From CAWAQA01 sp963784065 (GTDB taxonomy: Bacteria > Acidobacteriota > Vicinamibacteria > Vicinamibacterales > UBA2999): a stretch of DNA of 64,000 nt. The notes below the pieces were generated by a model. The model ran no database searches, was not told where the DNA came from, and saw only the letters and a list, made by a program, of their open reading frames with translations. Of this stretch, positions 28,925-38,017 are shown piece by piece. A program made the translations under genes and the position numbers. The number at the start of each line of letters is the position of its first letter. The first letter of the stretch is position 1. Location: positions 1 to 64,000 of the forward strand of contig CAWAQA010000006.1 of assembly GCA_963784065.1 (NCBI GenBank), in the 5' to 3' direction.

Positions 28925-29941
28925 TTACGCGCAGACCGCTTCGAGAACGCTGATGCCTGTGCGGCCTTCCGTCGGGATCACGCGCCGCAGCTCCAGGCCG
29001 GCGCGCGCCAGCACCTCACGAAACTCATCCCTTGTCCGCTCCTTGCCGAGGCCGAGCACCAGCATGTGGAGGTCCATCACGACTGCGGCCGGCTGGTCGG
29101 ACGCACGGTCGGCGATCACGGCTTCAACGAGAACGAGCGTCGCGGTGCTGCCCATCGCGGCGTGACAGGAGCGAAGGATCCGCACCGCATCTTCATCGGT
29201 CCAGTCGTGGATCACGCGGGATAAGAGATAGAGGTCGCCGCCAGACGGAACCGCGTCGAAGGCGTCGCCTCCGACGATGCGGCAGCGGGACGCCAGGCCA
29301 GCGGCGTTGAGGCGCTCTTCAGCCGTCCGCACCACTTCGGGACGGTCAAAGAGCGTCCCACGCAGATTCGGGTGGGCCGCCAGCAGAGCGCTGAGCGTCA
29401 CGCCGAAGCCGCCGCCCACATCAACCACATGGCCAAAGCGGCTGAAGTCGTACGTGCGCATCAGTTCTGTGACTTCGACCTCAGACCGCGCCACCATGGA
29501 CTCTTGAAACGCAGCGAGCCTCTCCGGTGAGGCGGCGAGGTGATCAAAGAACTCGGCGCCGTACACGTGCCGGAAGGCCGCGCCGCCACTCTGCACGGAC
29601 TTCAGCAACCCCGAAGCCGCGTGATAGTACAGGTCGCCGCGGCTGAGGACGGCGCCGCGCAATGAACCTGCCGTACCAGACTGCAACGACCGGCCCGCGT
29701 CCGTGAGACCGAACCCTCCTTCCGCCTCCTCGACGATGCCGACGACTGCGAGCCCACGCAGAATGCGATGGAGCGCTGCAGGCTCCGCCCCTACCGCAGC
29801 GGCGAGCTCGGGTGCCGATTGCGGTCCGTTCGCGAGCGAATCGGCGAGCCGGAGCCTCGCAGCGACGTACAGCAGCTGCGTGCGCAAGTATCCGTCCATC
29901 AAGCCGGCGACATCGTCGTGCGTTCGGGGTGGGACCGGCAT
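28925..29941 (-). CDS. O-methyltransferase, hydroxyneurosporene/acetylserotonin family
   Basis: S-adenosylmethionine-dependent small-molecule O-methyltransferase, intact at 338 residues. ATG 29941 is chosen for its AGGAGG ribosome site 5 bp upstream; an ATG 33 bp earlier lacks one. The N-terminal winged-helix dimerisation domain (LRLADSLANGPQSAPELAAA) spans about residues 20-90. The Rossmann part has VVDVGGGFGVTLSALLAAHP (motif I), LFDRPEVV, and the catalytic His in SRVIHDWTDEDAVRIL. The acceptor is unknown. It neighbours a diheme peroxidase-like gene on the same strand, 160 bp away, without clear coupling. Confidence 0.88.
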   Translation of the reverse strand: MPVPPRTHDDVAGLMDGYLRTQLLYVAARLRLADSLANGPQSAPELAAAVGAEPAALHRILRGLAVVGIVEEAEGGFGLTDAGRSLQSGTAGSLRGAVLSRGDLYYHAASGLLKSVQSGGAAFRHVYGAEFFDHLAASPERLAAFQESMVARSEVEVTELMRTYDFSRFGHVVDVGGGFGVTLSALLAAHPNLRGTLFDRPEVVRTAEERLNAAGLASRCRIVGGDAFDAVPSGGDLYLLSRVIHDWTDEDAVRILRSCHAAMGSTATLVLVEAVIADRASDQPAAVVMDLHMLVLGLGKERTRDEFREVLARAGLELRRVIPTEGRTGISVLEAVCA

Positions 29942-30100
29942 CGCTGCCTCCTGCTGTCGAGCGATCGCAGACAATCGCGCGCATCAACGACGCGCCACGC
30001 CGTCGACTTCCCTGCCTTCCACTGATCGACCGGGGCACCGCATTGTCCGCGATGGCCCGTTCCAACGCCGCGCGCCGACGGTCCGCATCGACACGGCCGC

Positions 30101-31310
30101 TCAGCGAAGCAGCCTCAGAAACGCGATGATGTCCTTCTGGTCCTGATCCGTCAGCTCGACCGCCGGATCCCCATCGACGACAGGGTCTGTCACCGTAGCG
30201 AAGAACTTCTTGTAGTGGAGCAAGACGTCTTCGAGCGTCTTCGCCGAGTTGTCGTGGAAATACGGCGCCGTCCTCGACACTCCCCACAAGATCGGAATCT
30301 TGAAGGCGTTCAGGTGATCGAGCTCCAGTTTTCCCGTGATGACGGAGCGACCTGGATCGGGGCTGAATATTCTCGCCGTCGTGCCATCAGGCTTCTCGAA
30401 TAGGAATTCCTGCACTGGATTTCCGATGGCGTTCAGCTCTGACACTCCGATGGACTGAAACCGTCCACCGCGGCGGCGCGGCGGCACGGGAATGAACTCG
30501 TTCGTTTCGTTCAACAGCGGCCCGCTGTGGCAGGTGGCACAGATCCCGCGCTTGGCGTTGCCCTTGCCCAGAGGGACGTCGTCGAAGAACCCCCGGCCCC
30601 GCTTTTCGGATGCCGTGCGTCCGGGTGGAAGCTCCGGGGCCCTGCCATTCACCGCAAAGCCCCACATGCTATGCGAGCTGAAGAACGGCCGGCCCCTTTC
30701 GTACTCGGCGATCAGCTCGAGCTCCTTGGCTGTCGGCTTTCGTGTGGCAGCGGCATGGCTGAGTATCGCGGACTGCGCCTGCTGATCCAGGTTGCGATGC
30801 CGTCCGTCGTACATCAGCACGGAATCGAGCGCCGGCGTGTTCAGCGTGGTTGGAATCCCGCGCCTGAAGAGCGCGGTCGTTGCACTCGGGTCTGCGGCGA
30901 GCGTCACGTTGTCGCCGAGCGGTACCTTGACCAGCACTGTCGCGTGAGTCAGCATCCGCTCGGCGCCATTGCCTGCGCCGTCGTCGCTCCCGTCCCCCCG
31001 AAAGAGCGGGTCGTGCTGGTCATACGCCATCCGTCGTTGTGCGTCTTCGGGCGAGACAGGTACCGGTCCTTCGGCTATGGCAGGTCGTACAGGTTCGCCC
31101 GTTGCCACCAAACGTCTCTCTCTCGAAGAGACGGCCAGCTATTGCGAGGTGGTCGAGCCGCAGGTCGCTGTCCGCTCCGGCCGACAGTCGCACGCCAGCG
31201 GAGACAGCAACAAGACTTGCCAGGAACACGACAACGAAGTGTCCCCACGGCTGATATGTTCTTAGGGCGGATGCGCTCGATTCGCGGGAGCCTCTTCTCG
31301 GTCGGTTCAT
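30101..31310 (-). CDS. Diheme cytochrome c peroxidase-like protein, one frameshift
   Basis: Periplasmic diheme protein of the cytochrome c peroxidase/MauG superfamily. ATG 31310 follows AGGAGATCGTC; the leader contains HFVVVFLASLVAVSAG. The first heme site CTTCH comes just before the frame change near 31060 and the second, CATCH, lies at about residue 265. Further family blocks are RGIPTTLNTPALDSVLMYDG, FFSSHSMWGFAVNG, and a C-terminal KIPILWGVSRTAPYFHD with ADVL-like helix LEDVLLHYKKFF. Corrected length is about 400 residues. It may reduce peroxide or oxidise a substrate; which is not decidable here. Confidence 0.82.
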
Positions 31311-31407
31311 GACGATCTCCTGTCTCGAATTGACAGGCGGGGACCGCCGCCAAAACAGTCCACACGACGGAGGATGAGCCGGCCTCGGCGTCAACTGGAT
31401 TTAGGAT

Positions 31408-31453
31408 TGGAGGCGCCGCCCGGATATGAACCGGGGGATCGAGGTTTTGCAGA
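31408..31453 (-). repeat. tRNA-Cys(GCA) 3'-half, copy 1 (putative attachment scar)
   Basis: Read on the minus strand this 46-bp segment is the second half of tRNA-Cys: the GCA anticodon and AAACCTC stem side, variable loop, T-arm CCGG-TTCATAT-CCGGG, acceptor side GGCGCC and a terminal CCA. The first half is absent upstream of the anticodon. A nearly identical copy lies in the same orientation at 37605-37649. It is not a functional tRNA gene; a tRNA 3' end cut at the anticodon loop is a common product of integrase attachment sites. Confidence 0.65.
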
Positions 31454-31621
31454 CAGGGCCGGGACGTTGAACCTGTTGATTCGTCCTGCCTTCTAGTCGG
31501 TCCTGCCGCCCCGCTTTCCTGGTGTTTGGGCGCTACTGTTGCCAAATGGTCCCCAACTTCGGCGAGCGCTCAGGGCTCCGCCACCTCCCCGCTGACGTCG
31601 GCGGAATAGTCGGACTACGGG

Positions 31622-32374
31622 CTACAGTCGGCTGGGGTCGATTCCCCAGCTGCGCAGGATGGCGGACTCGTCATCGGCATTCGCGCTCTTCTTGAAGCGC
31701 GCGCCTGATTGTCCCTTCACGCGGCCTTCGCACTCTGCCCAGGTGCGGTGCCGCATAGGGATACCGTCCACGACGCTCACGTACGAATGAGCGGCCGCTT
31801 TGCTCTTGGTGCTGGACGCGCCTGTGGAGCGCTTCGGCAGCGCGGTGTCGTCGGGTAACTGTTGGAGGATCGATAGTGGGTAGCCGTCGAGCGGTCCGTC
31901 GTAAAGATGCGCATCTTGCTGCAGGGCGAACATCACCGAGATCTGGTCGGCCCGCTCGTTGCCCGGCGTGCCCACGTGGCCTCGCACCCAGCGCCAGTCA
32001 ACCTCGCTCCGACCGCGCACGGAGACGAGGCCGTATAGTTCCTCCCACAGGTCTCGGTTGAGCACGTCGCCGCCTTGTGCCGTCTTCCACTCGCGTTTCC
32101 GCCATCCCCACACCCATTGGGTGATGCCCTGGATCACGTACGTCGAGTCGGCGTAAATTGCCACGGGGCCGCTCCTCCCGGCCACGTGCCGCAGCGCCGC
32201 GATCGCGCCGCTCAGCTCCATCCTGTTGTTCGTCGTGTGAGGCGAGCCGCCGCCCAGTTCCGTCACGTGCTGGACGGACCTGCCCGGTGTGACGACGATC
32301 GCACCCCAGCCGCCGGGCCCGGGATTACCCTTTGCGGCGCCATCGGTGAAGGCAATGATTGGAGAGTCGCTCAT
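31622..32374 (-). CDS. rnhA: Ribonuclease HI with C-terminal hybrid-binding-like domain
   Basis: Cytoplasmic endonuclease that cuts RNA in RNA/DNA hybrids. The catalytic acids are visible as FTDGAAKGNPGPGG (Asp 11), NNRMELSGAI (Glu 53), YADSTYV (Asp 76) and GNERADQI (Asp 143), with His 133 in RGHVG. Plain RNase HI is about 150 residues; this one is 250. The extra part contains YVSVVDGIPMRHRTWAECE and KGQSGARFKKS at about 198-230, which resembles the caulimovirus-type hybrid-binding domain normally found at the N-terminus of RNase H1. The gene lies 2 bp after the binding-protein gene and is likely co-transcribed. Confidence 0.92.
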   Translation of the reverse strand: MSDSPIIAFTDGAAKGNPGPGGWGAIVVTPGRSVQHVTELGGGSPHTTNNRMELSGAIAALRHVAGRSGPVAIYADSTYVIQGITQWVWGWRKREWKTAQGGDVLNRDLWEELYGLVSVRGRSEVDWRWVRGHVGTPGNERADQISVMFALQQDAHLYDGPLDGYPLSILQQLPDDTALPKRSTGASSTKSKAAAHSYVSVVDGIPMRHRTWAECEGRVKGQSGARFKKSANADDESAILRSWGIDPSRL

Positions 32375-32376
32375 GG

Positions 32377-33117
32377 TCAGGGGGCGACGCTGGCGCCCGA
32401 GAGTCCCGTCTGCTGGATGGCCGCGGCCACGAAGCCGTTCTTCTTCACATCGTCAACGAACGATGTCATGTAGGCAAGCGCCGCAGTGTTGCCCTTTGGA
32501 ACGGCAATCGCCTGCTGCGCGCGGGTGATGTTGTCGCCGAGCACACGCGTCCCGGGCGTGCGCGCCACGGTCTCGAGCAGACCGAACCGCAGGCCGGCGA
32601 TAGCGGTGACGGTACCGTTCAGGAGTCCTGCGATCGCGTCCTCGTCGGAGGGAAAGACCAGTTCGGCTTTCAGGAGTTGCCGCTTGAGCACGAGCGTGTA
32701 GGCGCTGGTCCTCCCGGTGGCGATCTTCGCACCCGCACGGTCGACATCAGCCACCGAGCGAATGGAATCGTCGCGTACCAGGTAGGTGGCATCGAGGTGG
32801 ACATACGCAGGCGTAAACGCCATCGCGCCGGCGCGTTCCGGGTCAGCGGCGATGAACGCAATGTCCCAGTCCCTGCCGACGCCGTCCGTGATCGCGCCGG
32901 GATTGGGATACTCGACGAGCACCGCCTCGGTGCCAAGCCGGCGCGCGAGCTCTCGCGCCAGTTGAGCGCCCACCGTTCGCGTGAGAGCGTTGCCGGCGTT
33001 GATCCCGGCTCGGAGTCTCCCGGTGGGGAGCAGTTGTCGCCGACTCGGTTCCTGTGTTGACGCGACCATCCCAAACAAGGCAAAACCGACCGCCCACACC
33101 GGTGTCTGCATGAACAT
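32377..33117 (-). CDS. Periplasmic substrate-binding protein, family 3 type
   Basis: Exported solute-binding-type protein of about 247 residues. ATG 33117 gives a leader MFMQTPVWAVGFALFGMVAS; a longer frame upstream is rejected because it is Arg/Ser-rich and overlaps the divergent gene's promoter. Blocks typical of family 3 binding proteins are LPTGRLRAGINAGN, the mid-chain DWDIAFIAADPERAGAMAFT, and VADVDRAGAKIATGRTSAYT. No permease or ATPase lies nearby, so it may be an orphan or a sensor protein. It ends 2 bp before the RNase H start, suggesting coupled translation of two unrelated functions. Confidence 0.75.
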   Translation of the reverse strand: MFMQTPVWAVGFALFGMVASTQEPSRRQLLPTGRLRAGINAGNALTRTVGAQLARELARRLGTEAVLVEYPNPGAITDGVGRDWDIAFIAADPERAGAMAFTPAYVHLDATYLVRDDSIRSVADVDRAGAKIATGRTSAYTLVLKRQLLKAELVFPSDEDAIAGLLNGTVTAIAGLRFGLLETVARTPGTRVLGDNITRAQQAIAVPKGNTAALAYMTSFVDDVKKNGFVAAAIQQTGLSGASVAP

Positions 33118-33354
33118 CCCGTCGTGATCCCCGCTGTGACGCGACCGATTGTAACGCCGCCGGCATGAACAGGAGTCGCGCTCGGTCTGGCCTGACCCAT
33201 AGCTCTGCAGCTGAGATTCTGGCGCTCCATCACCAACTCGGTATGAATCGGCGTTCCGCAGGACGGTTATGATGGCGCAGTTGATTCGGCCATACCGGAA
33301 CCAATCAGAATGCGTGTGTCGTCGCGCGCTCACCAGCGTTTTCGAGGAGGTACG

Positions 33355-35268
33355 ATGATGGGCTCTTTGCACATCAGGCCGTCGCGCCGTCGCCAGCTAA
33401 CCGTCAGCCGGGCCGTGCTCCTGGTAAGCACCGTGGTCTGGAGTCTGGTGGTCGCCTATATCGTCTTTGGCGTGAGCGGATGGGTCGCCGCGACGCCGGC
33501 GACCGTTCAGGCCGCCGCACCCGCAGGGACCGCGAGCGTGTCGGGAACGGTAACGTCGACGGCCCCGTTCAAGGCCGCGCAGGTATCGCTGCGCAATGTG
33601 GACAAGCGAATCCTGTACATGGTGTACACGAACGCCGGGCAGTTCCGCGCGCTCGCACTCTTCCCCGGGAATTACGAGGTCAGCGTGGCTACGAAGGGCC
33701 TCGTCTCCGACACGCAGAAAGTGGTCCTGAAGGCGGGAGATAACCCGGCGGTGAAGCTCTCACTCCGCCCGGGCGGCGATGCGACCGGCGGCCCGCTGGA
33801 GCAGAGCTACGACGAAATCTATCCGCCGGGACCGGGACGCGACGTCGCCGAGCGCACCTGCATTGCCTGCCATGGCGAGAATTTCCTGCCGTCGCGGCCG
33901 GCGACGCTGGCGGGCTGGACCGCCCGGGTCGATTTCATGCAGGGCAAGACGTTGTTCGAGCGCCCCGCCGGCGCCTATGCCGAGGGACTGCTGACGTTCC
34001 GTAACTCGGCGCTGCGTTTCTCGCGGCAGGATCGGGAAGACCTGCTGGCGTACATGGTGAAGAACTTCGGGCCCGACGCGAAACCGCGCACGGTGCGGAT
34101 TGAGCAGGAGATGCCATTCGACGAAGCGAAGCTCGCCAAGGCGATGTACATCGAGTACTACCTGACGCCCGATCCGCCGAACGAGGCGACAAACTCGCCA
34201 GAATACAACAAGCTCTCGGGGGTACCCTTTGTCGGCAGGCGAACGGGTCAGGACGTGCGCTTCGATGCCGACGGCAACGTCTGGCTGACCGACCGCGGGT
34301 ATCCGCATCGATTGGTCAAGCTGGATCCGCGCACGGGTCAGCAGAAGGATTTCATCCTGCCGGACCCGAAGAACGGCATTCACGAGGTCATCGGCGATCG
34401 CTTCGGCATGCTCTGGCTGCCGGAGCATTCGGGCACGCAGCCGTCGAACACCAAGCGGTTGCTTGGCTTCAATCCGAAGACCGAGAAGTTCGAGCAGATG
34501 ATTCCGCTCGATCCCGACAACGTCGTGCGCAACCCGATCAAGTGGACGCAGTCGATCGCCATTGATTCGAAGGACAACATGTACGTCGGCTGGATCATGG
34601 GTGGCGCGCTGAGCAAGTACGAACGCGCCACCAAGAAGGTGACGGTGTTCCCGCTGCCGACGAACAATGCGATCGTGTACGGCGTCATCGCCGACCGGAC
34701 CGACAACATCTGGATGGCGGACTGGGGCACCGGCAACGTCGTGAAGTTCGACACGCACAACAACCAGTGGACCACCTTCACGGCGCCGACGTATCCCGGC
34801 CACGTCCGGCGGCTGAACGTCGATGCGCAGAACAATATCTGGTATGGCATCTATTCGGGCGGCAAGCGCCCGGGCAAGCTGGTCAAGCTGGATCAGGGCA
34901 ACAACAACAAGATGACCGAGTACACGATTCCACGTCAGTTCTCCCAGCCGTACGACGTGGCTCAGGACCCGGAAGGCAACATCTGGTCGCCGGATGCCGG
35001 CGGCAGCCACGCGGCCCTGTGGAAGTTCAATCCGCGCGACTCCTCGTTCACGTTGTACCCGAAGCCGCAGAAGACGGCGGACACGCCGAAGATCCAGGTC
35101 ACGAAGGATGGAGCGATCTGGTATTCGCCGCGCGGCAGCCAGACCGGACCGTCCTTCGGCGTGCTGTATCCCGACATGGACAAGATCACAAACCTCGGGG
35201 CGTATTACCTGAACGGACCCCCGGGATACCCGTTCAAAGCGGCTACGCCGGACCGAGGCACTCGCTGA
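33355..35268 (+). CDS. Membrane-anchored heme protein with Vgb-like propeller
   Basis: An intact protein of 637 residues; the start at 33355 has a GAGGAGG ribosome site 4 bp upstream. One transmembrane segment lies at about 20-43. Residues 56-137 form a carboxypeptidase-regulatory-like beta domain. A single c-type heme motif CIACH is at 169-173, followed by a cytochrome-like helical section to about 245. The rest is a virginiamycin-B-lyase/SMP-30-like propeller with repeated DADGNVWLTD, DSKDNMYVGW, DRTDNIWMAD, DAQNNIWYGI blades. It is probably a periplasmic redox-linked enzyme or sensor; the substrate is unknown. It is divergent from the binding protein. Confidence 0.85.
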   Translation: MMGSLHIRPSRRRQLTVSRAVLLVSTVVWSLVVAYIVFGVSGWVAATPATVQAAAPAGTASVSGTVTSTAPFKAAQVSLRNVDKRILYMVYTNAGQFRALALFPGNYEVSVATKGLVSDTQKVVLKAGDNPAVKLSLRPGGDATGGPLEQSYDEIYPPGPGRDVAERTCIACHGENFLPSRPATLAGWTARVDFMQGKTLFERPAGAYAEGLLTFRNSALRFSRQDREDLLAYMVKNFGPDAKPRTVRIEQEMPFDEAKLAKAMYIEYYLTPDPPNEATNSPEYNKLSGVPFVGRRTGQDVRFDADGNVWLTDRGYPHRLVKLDPRTGQQKDFILPDPKNGIHEVIGDRFGMLWLPEHSGTQPSNTKRLLGFNPKTEKFEQMIPLDPDNVVRNPIKWTQSIAIDSKDNMYVGWIMGGALSKYERATKKVTVFPLPTNNAIVYGVIADRTDNIWMADWGTGNVVKFDTHNNQWTTFTAPTYPGHVRRLNVDAQNNIWYGIYSGGKRPGKLVKLDQGNNNKMTEYTIPRQFSQPYDVAQDPEGNIWSPDAGGSHAALWKFNPRDSSFTLYPKPQKTADTPKIQVTKDGAIWYSPRGSQTGPSFGVLYPDMDKITNLGAYYLNGPPGYPFKAATPDRGTR

Positions 35269-35421
35269 GCGCCACGCGTGGAGGCGACCGTGTTCGCCAC
35301 GGCCGCCTCCACGCGAGCGTCTCCGGCCTCACTGGATGCCGTCTGTTGGCAGCGCCCGACAAGCCGTCGAAACCGGCATCGCGTTCGGGCAGCGGCGCCG
35401 CCCCGTTCTATAATCCGGTTC

Positions 35422-36000
35422 GTGACACGCACAACTGCGCTCCTCCTCGCGACCCTCATCGTCGGTTTCACCGCATCCGGAACGACCGCACAGTCGGGCT
35501 GGACCACGCTGCTCGACGGCTCGAGCCTCCAGGGCTGGAACCAGGTGGGCGACGCCAACTGGCAGGTCACCGAGGGAGCGATCCAGGCGACGCGCGGTAA
35601 CGGCTGGCTCGTCAGCGAGCAGGCCTACGGCGACTTCGAGCTCGTCGTCGAATTCTGGGTCAGCGACGATGGGAACAGCGGCGTGTATTTCCGCTGCGCC
35701 GACCCGAAGCAGATCACGGACAAGAGCTGCTACGAGGCCAACATCTTCGACAAGCGACCTGACCCGACATACCGGACGGGCGGCGTCGTGCACCGGGCGG
35801 CGCCCGCCGCGCAGGTCAACGCCGGCGGACGCTGGAACACATACGAGATTTCCGCGCGCGGGCCGCACCTCACCGTCTCGCTCAACGGCATGCGGATGGT
35901 CGACGTGCAGAACAGCGAGCTCACGCGCGGGCCGATCGGGCTGCAGTACGCGGCCGGCACCGTAAAGTTCCGCCGCGTCCGCATCCGTCCGCTCTCGTGA
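35422..36000 (+). CDS. DUF1080 (3-keto-disaccharide hydrolase domain) protein
   Basis: Secreted protein of 192 residues. GTG 35422 starts a signal peptide (TTALLLATLIVGFTASG); the upstream frame lacks this character and is not included. The mature domain has the DUF1080 hallmarks: WTTLLDGSSLQGWNQVGD near the N-end, DFELVVEFWVSDDGNSGVYF, and the closing GPIGLQYAAGTVKFRRVRIR. The domain adopts a concanavalin/LamG-like fold, and some members act on 3-keto-sugars. It follows the Vgb-like gene by 154 bp on the same strand. Family is sure; activity is not. Confidence 0.88.
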   Translation: MTRTTALLLATLIVGFTASGTTAQSGWTTLLDGSSLQGWNQVGDANWQVTEGAIQATRGNGWLVSEQAYGDFELVVEFWVSDDGNSGVYFRCADPKQITDKSCYEANIFDKRPDPTYRTGGVVHRAAPAAQVNAGGRWNTYEISARGPHLTVSLNGMRMVDVQNSELTRGPIGLQYAAGTVKFRRVRIRPLS

Positions 36001-36217
36001 GTGCGCCGCCGCTGTCGCCGAACGTCGGGGCTACGCCGACGTGAGCCGATGACACCCGCGGCAACGCTGCAGCGGGGCGAACAGGTATCCCCCAAGCCAC
36101 GAGCGCTCCGCCGGTCCATCGTGGCGACACCGGAAGTCGGCGGCCCTTGCATCACCGGTACGAGCGCGTCGCCGCGTAGTAACCCGTACCGCCCCCCGCC
36201 GCCAGTCTTGTCGACCA

Positions 36218-36484
36218 TCACACTCGGGCCTCCAAACCGGGTAGTTCAGGCAAACTCTTGAATGCGGTCAGCGCATCGTACACGTCGAAATATCGCAGCT
36301 TCTTCCCGGCCCGGGTGTCATACGCGCTATTCGCCTTCACCACGACATCCCGGTCCCCGGACTCCAGGGTGACTAACGCGCCGATTCCTTTAGCCAGCGC
36401 TTCGTCGTACAGCTTCACGAGGTTGTGACCAAAATCCGTTTGAGCTTGTCGCAGCTCTAACCGTGGAGTACCTAGCTCGTTCAA
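36218..36484 (-). CDS. Short protein or gene fragment of unknown function (88 aa)
   Basis: An 88-residue frame with only a TTG start and no ribosome site. The composition is that of a real protein: FGHNLVKLYDEALAKGIGAL, then DRDVVVKANSAYDTRAGKK and RYFDVYDALTAFKSLPELPG. The pattern recalls small HEPN-like helical proteins, but I cannot confirm it. The missing upstream start suggests this is the C-terminal part of a longer gene whose beginning has been lost. It is antisense to nothing and stands alone between two plus-strand genes. Confidence 0.4.
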   Translation of the reverse strand: MNELGTPRLELRQAQTDFGHNLVKLYDEALAKGIGALVTLESGDRDVVVKANSAYDTRAGKKLRYFDVYDALTAFKSLPELPGLEARV

Positions 36485-36640
36485 GCGGTGCGTGCGGCGT
36501 CGGCTGCGGGATCGAGAGCGAGGGGCATCTCGTCAGATTCCGCGAGTCCCACCGAGACGCCGCGGAAATTCGGTCGAAGGAATTTGCTACACCAACGGAG
36601 AACGAGCGAGAAATATCACGTGCGCTAGGCTGTTACCGGA

Positions 36641-37519
36641 ATGCCTCCCGACTTTTCCCGCATCAGCGTGACTGCGAAGCTCGCAGCGTACTATCGCCAA
36701 TTCTCTGACATCGCGTTCGCGGAGGAAGTGGCGACGCGGATCGGTGCGAACGACGTCTTCGAGCAGATCCTGCACGACCACGGGTTGGAGCGTGACAAGC
36801 TCACCTTCTACGCTCCGATGTTCGAGGCGCGCTACAAAAGCATCACCCAACTGATCCGCAAGTCCGGTGCTTCGCAGATCCTGGAGCTCGCGAGCGGGTA
36901 TTCCCTTCGAGGGCTCGATCTCACGCGGAGTGGAGCGATCCGCTACGTCGAAGCGGACCTGCCAGACGTCGTCGCGACGAAGCTCAGTCTGCTCGACGAT
37001 GTCCGGGAGCAACATGGGATTGCCTCGAGCCCCCTGCACACCGTGACTGTCGCAGACGCCCTAGATTTCGTGCAGGTCCGAACGGCCGCCGCGGTGTTCG
37101 ACCGGGGGCGGCCAGTAGTGGTCTTGTGCGAAGGGCTGGTTGGGTATCTCACGAGGGATGAAACGGAGCGTCTCGCCCTGAACGTTCACAGGCTGCTCGC
37201 TGACTTTGGGGACGGCTGGTGGATTGTCCCCGACTTCTCGTTCAAGGCCGAGCTTCGTGGTCTGCCGCCCGAGAGGGTCCGACTACGGGAGGCCATCACG
37301 GGCATCACAGAGCGGCAACTCGACGCATCAGCATTCGAGGATAGTGACGACCTCGCAGCCTTTCTCCACGGTGCCGGCTTTGATGTACAGGTCCGGAGTC
37401 AGGTTGACGAGACACCGTCGTTCTCATCAATCCCTGCACTCGGCCTGTCTCCCGCCTTGGTCGAGCGCATGCGGCCGGCCTTGCGCCTGTGGGTCATGAC
37501 GCCCAGGCTTCAGGCCTGA
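36641..37519 (+). CDS. Leucine carboxyl methyltransferase-like protein (LCM/Tcmp family)
   Basis: S-adenosylmethionine-dependent methyltransferase of the LCM/TcmP group, intact at 292 residues from ATG 36641. Visible motifs are the N-terminal helix with SVTAKLAAYYRQFSDIAFAE, the ARYKSITQLI loop, motif I LELASGYSLRGLD, a YVEADLPDV acid, and VVLCEGLVGYLTRDE, which matches the conserved EGLxxYL of this family. Bacterial members often methylate carboxylates or polyketide acceptors; the acceptor here is unknown. It is the last gene before the second tRNA-Cys fragment. Confidence 0.85.
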   Translation: MPPDFSRISVTAKLAAYYRQFSDIAFAEEVATRIGANDVFEQILHDHGLERDKLTFYAPMFEARYKSITQLIRKSGASQILELASGYSLRGLDLTRSGAIRYVEADLPDVVATKLSLLDDVREQHGIASSPLHTVTVADALDFVQVRTAAAVFDRGRPVVVLCEGLVGYLTRDETERLALNVHRLLADFGDGWWIVPDFSFKAELRGLPPERVRLREAITGITERQLDASAFEDSDDLAAFLHGAGFDVQVRSQVDETPSFSSIPALGLSPALVERMRPALRLWVMTPRLQA

Positions 37520-37604
37520 GCGTCGAGAAGCACGTTCTGTGGCTTCGCCCTGGTTCGGCGCAAGAGAGAGTCGCCGATCTAGCGAAGCAGTACCGACTGT
37601 AGGT

Positions 37605-37649
37605 TGGAGGCGCCGCCCGGATTTGAACCGGGGATCGAGGTTTTGCAGA
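37605..37649 (-). repeat. tRNA-Cys(GCA) 3'-half, copy 2 (putative attachment scar)
   Basis: A 45-bp segment equal to 31408-31453 except one A/T change and one G fewer. It again contains the GCA anticodon, T-arm, acceptor strand and CCA, and again lacks the 5' half. The next 90 bp are also related to the flank of copy 1: the sequence TGGGCG occurs about 120 bp from the tRNA end in both. The two copies are direct repeats enclosing 31.4-37.6 kb. Confidence 0.65.
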
Positions 37650-38017
37650 TTTCGCTCGGTTGTCGATCCTATTGACTGGCCTTGTCCTCTGGTCCCGGAT
37701 GATGGCTGGTTTTCCGTGGTGTGTGGGCGTTAACTGTCTCGAATCTGTCTCGTAGCCTTGCCGCCGCGGAACTGACGCCCGACCGGGTGGACGCGCTCAT
37801 GCGTGAGCACCAGCGCATTCCCCATCGCAGCGCGCTCATCACCTGCGCGTTCGCGGCCGAGCAACGACCGGCGGCTGTCACGCGGACACTTGATTGTGGG
37901 ACACGCGACGAGGATCCCGGCGTGTACACTCGCGCCACGCGCGGAGGGCACACGCGATGCGACGGGGAACGCTCGGTGCGCGCATCAGCGCGCTGCTCCC
38001 ACGTAACCCGTGAGCGT

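Noticed and set aside
36566..36595. A fifth paired box before the LCM-type methyltransferase
   Set aside because: GGAAATTC and GGAATTTG occur, but only about 15 bp apart rather than 20-21, so it does not fit the pattern of the other four.
31408..37649. Two functional tRNA-Cys genes
   Set aside because: Both lack the acceptor 5' strand, the D-arm and most of the anticodon stem, so they cannot fold as tRNA.
37741..38017. Integrase remnant next to tRNA-Cys copy 2
   Set aside because: The flank is shared with copy 1, but I could not find the Arg-His-Arg-Tyr motifs of a tyrosine recombinase in any frame.
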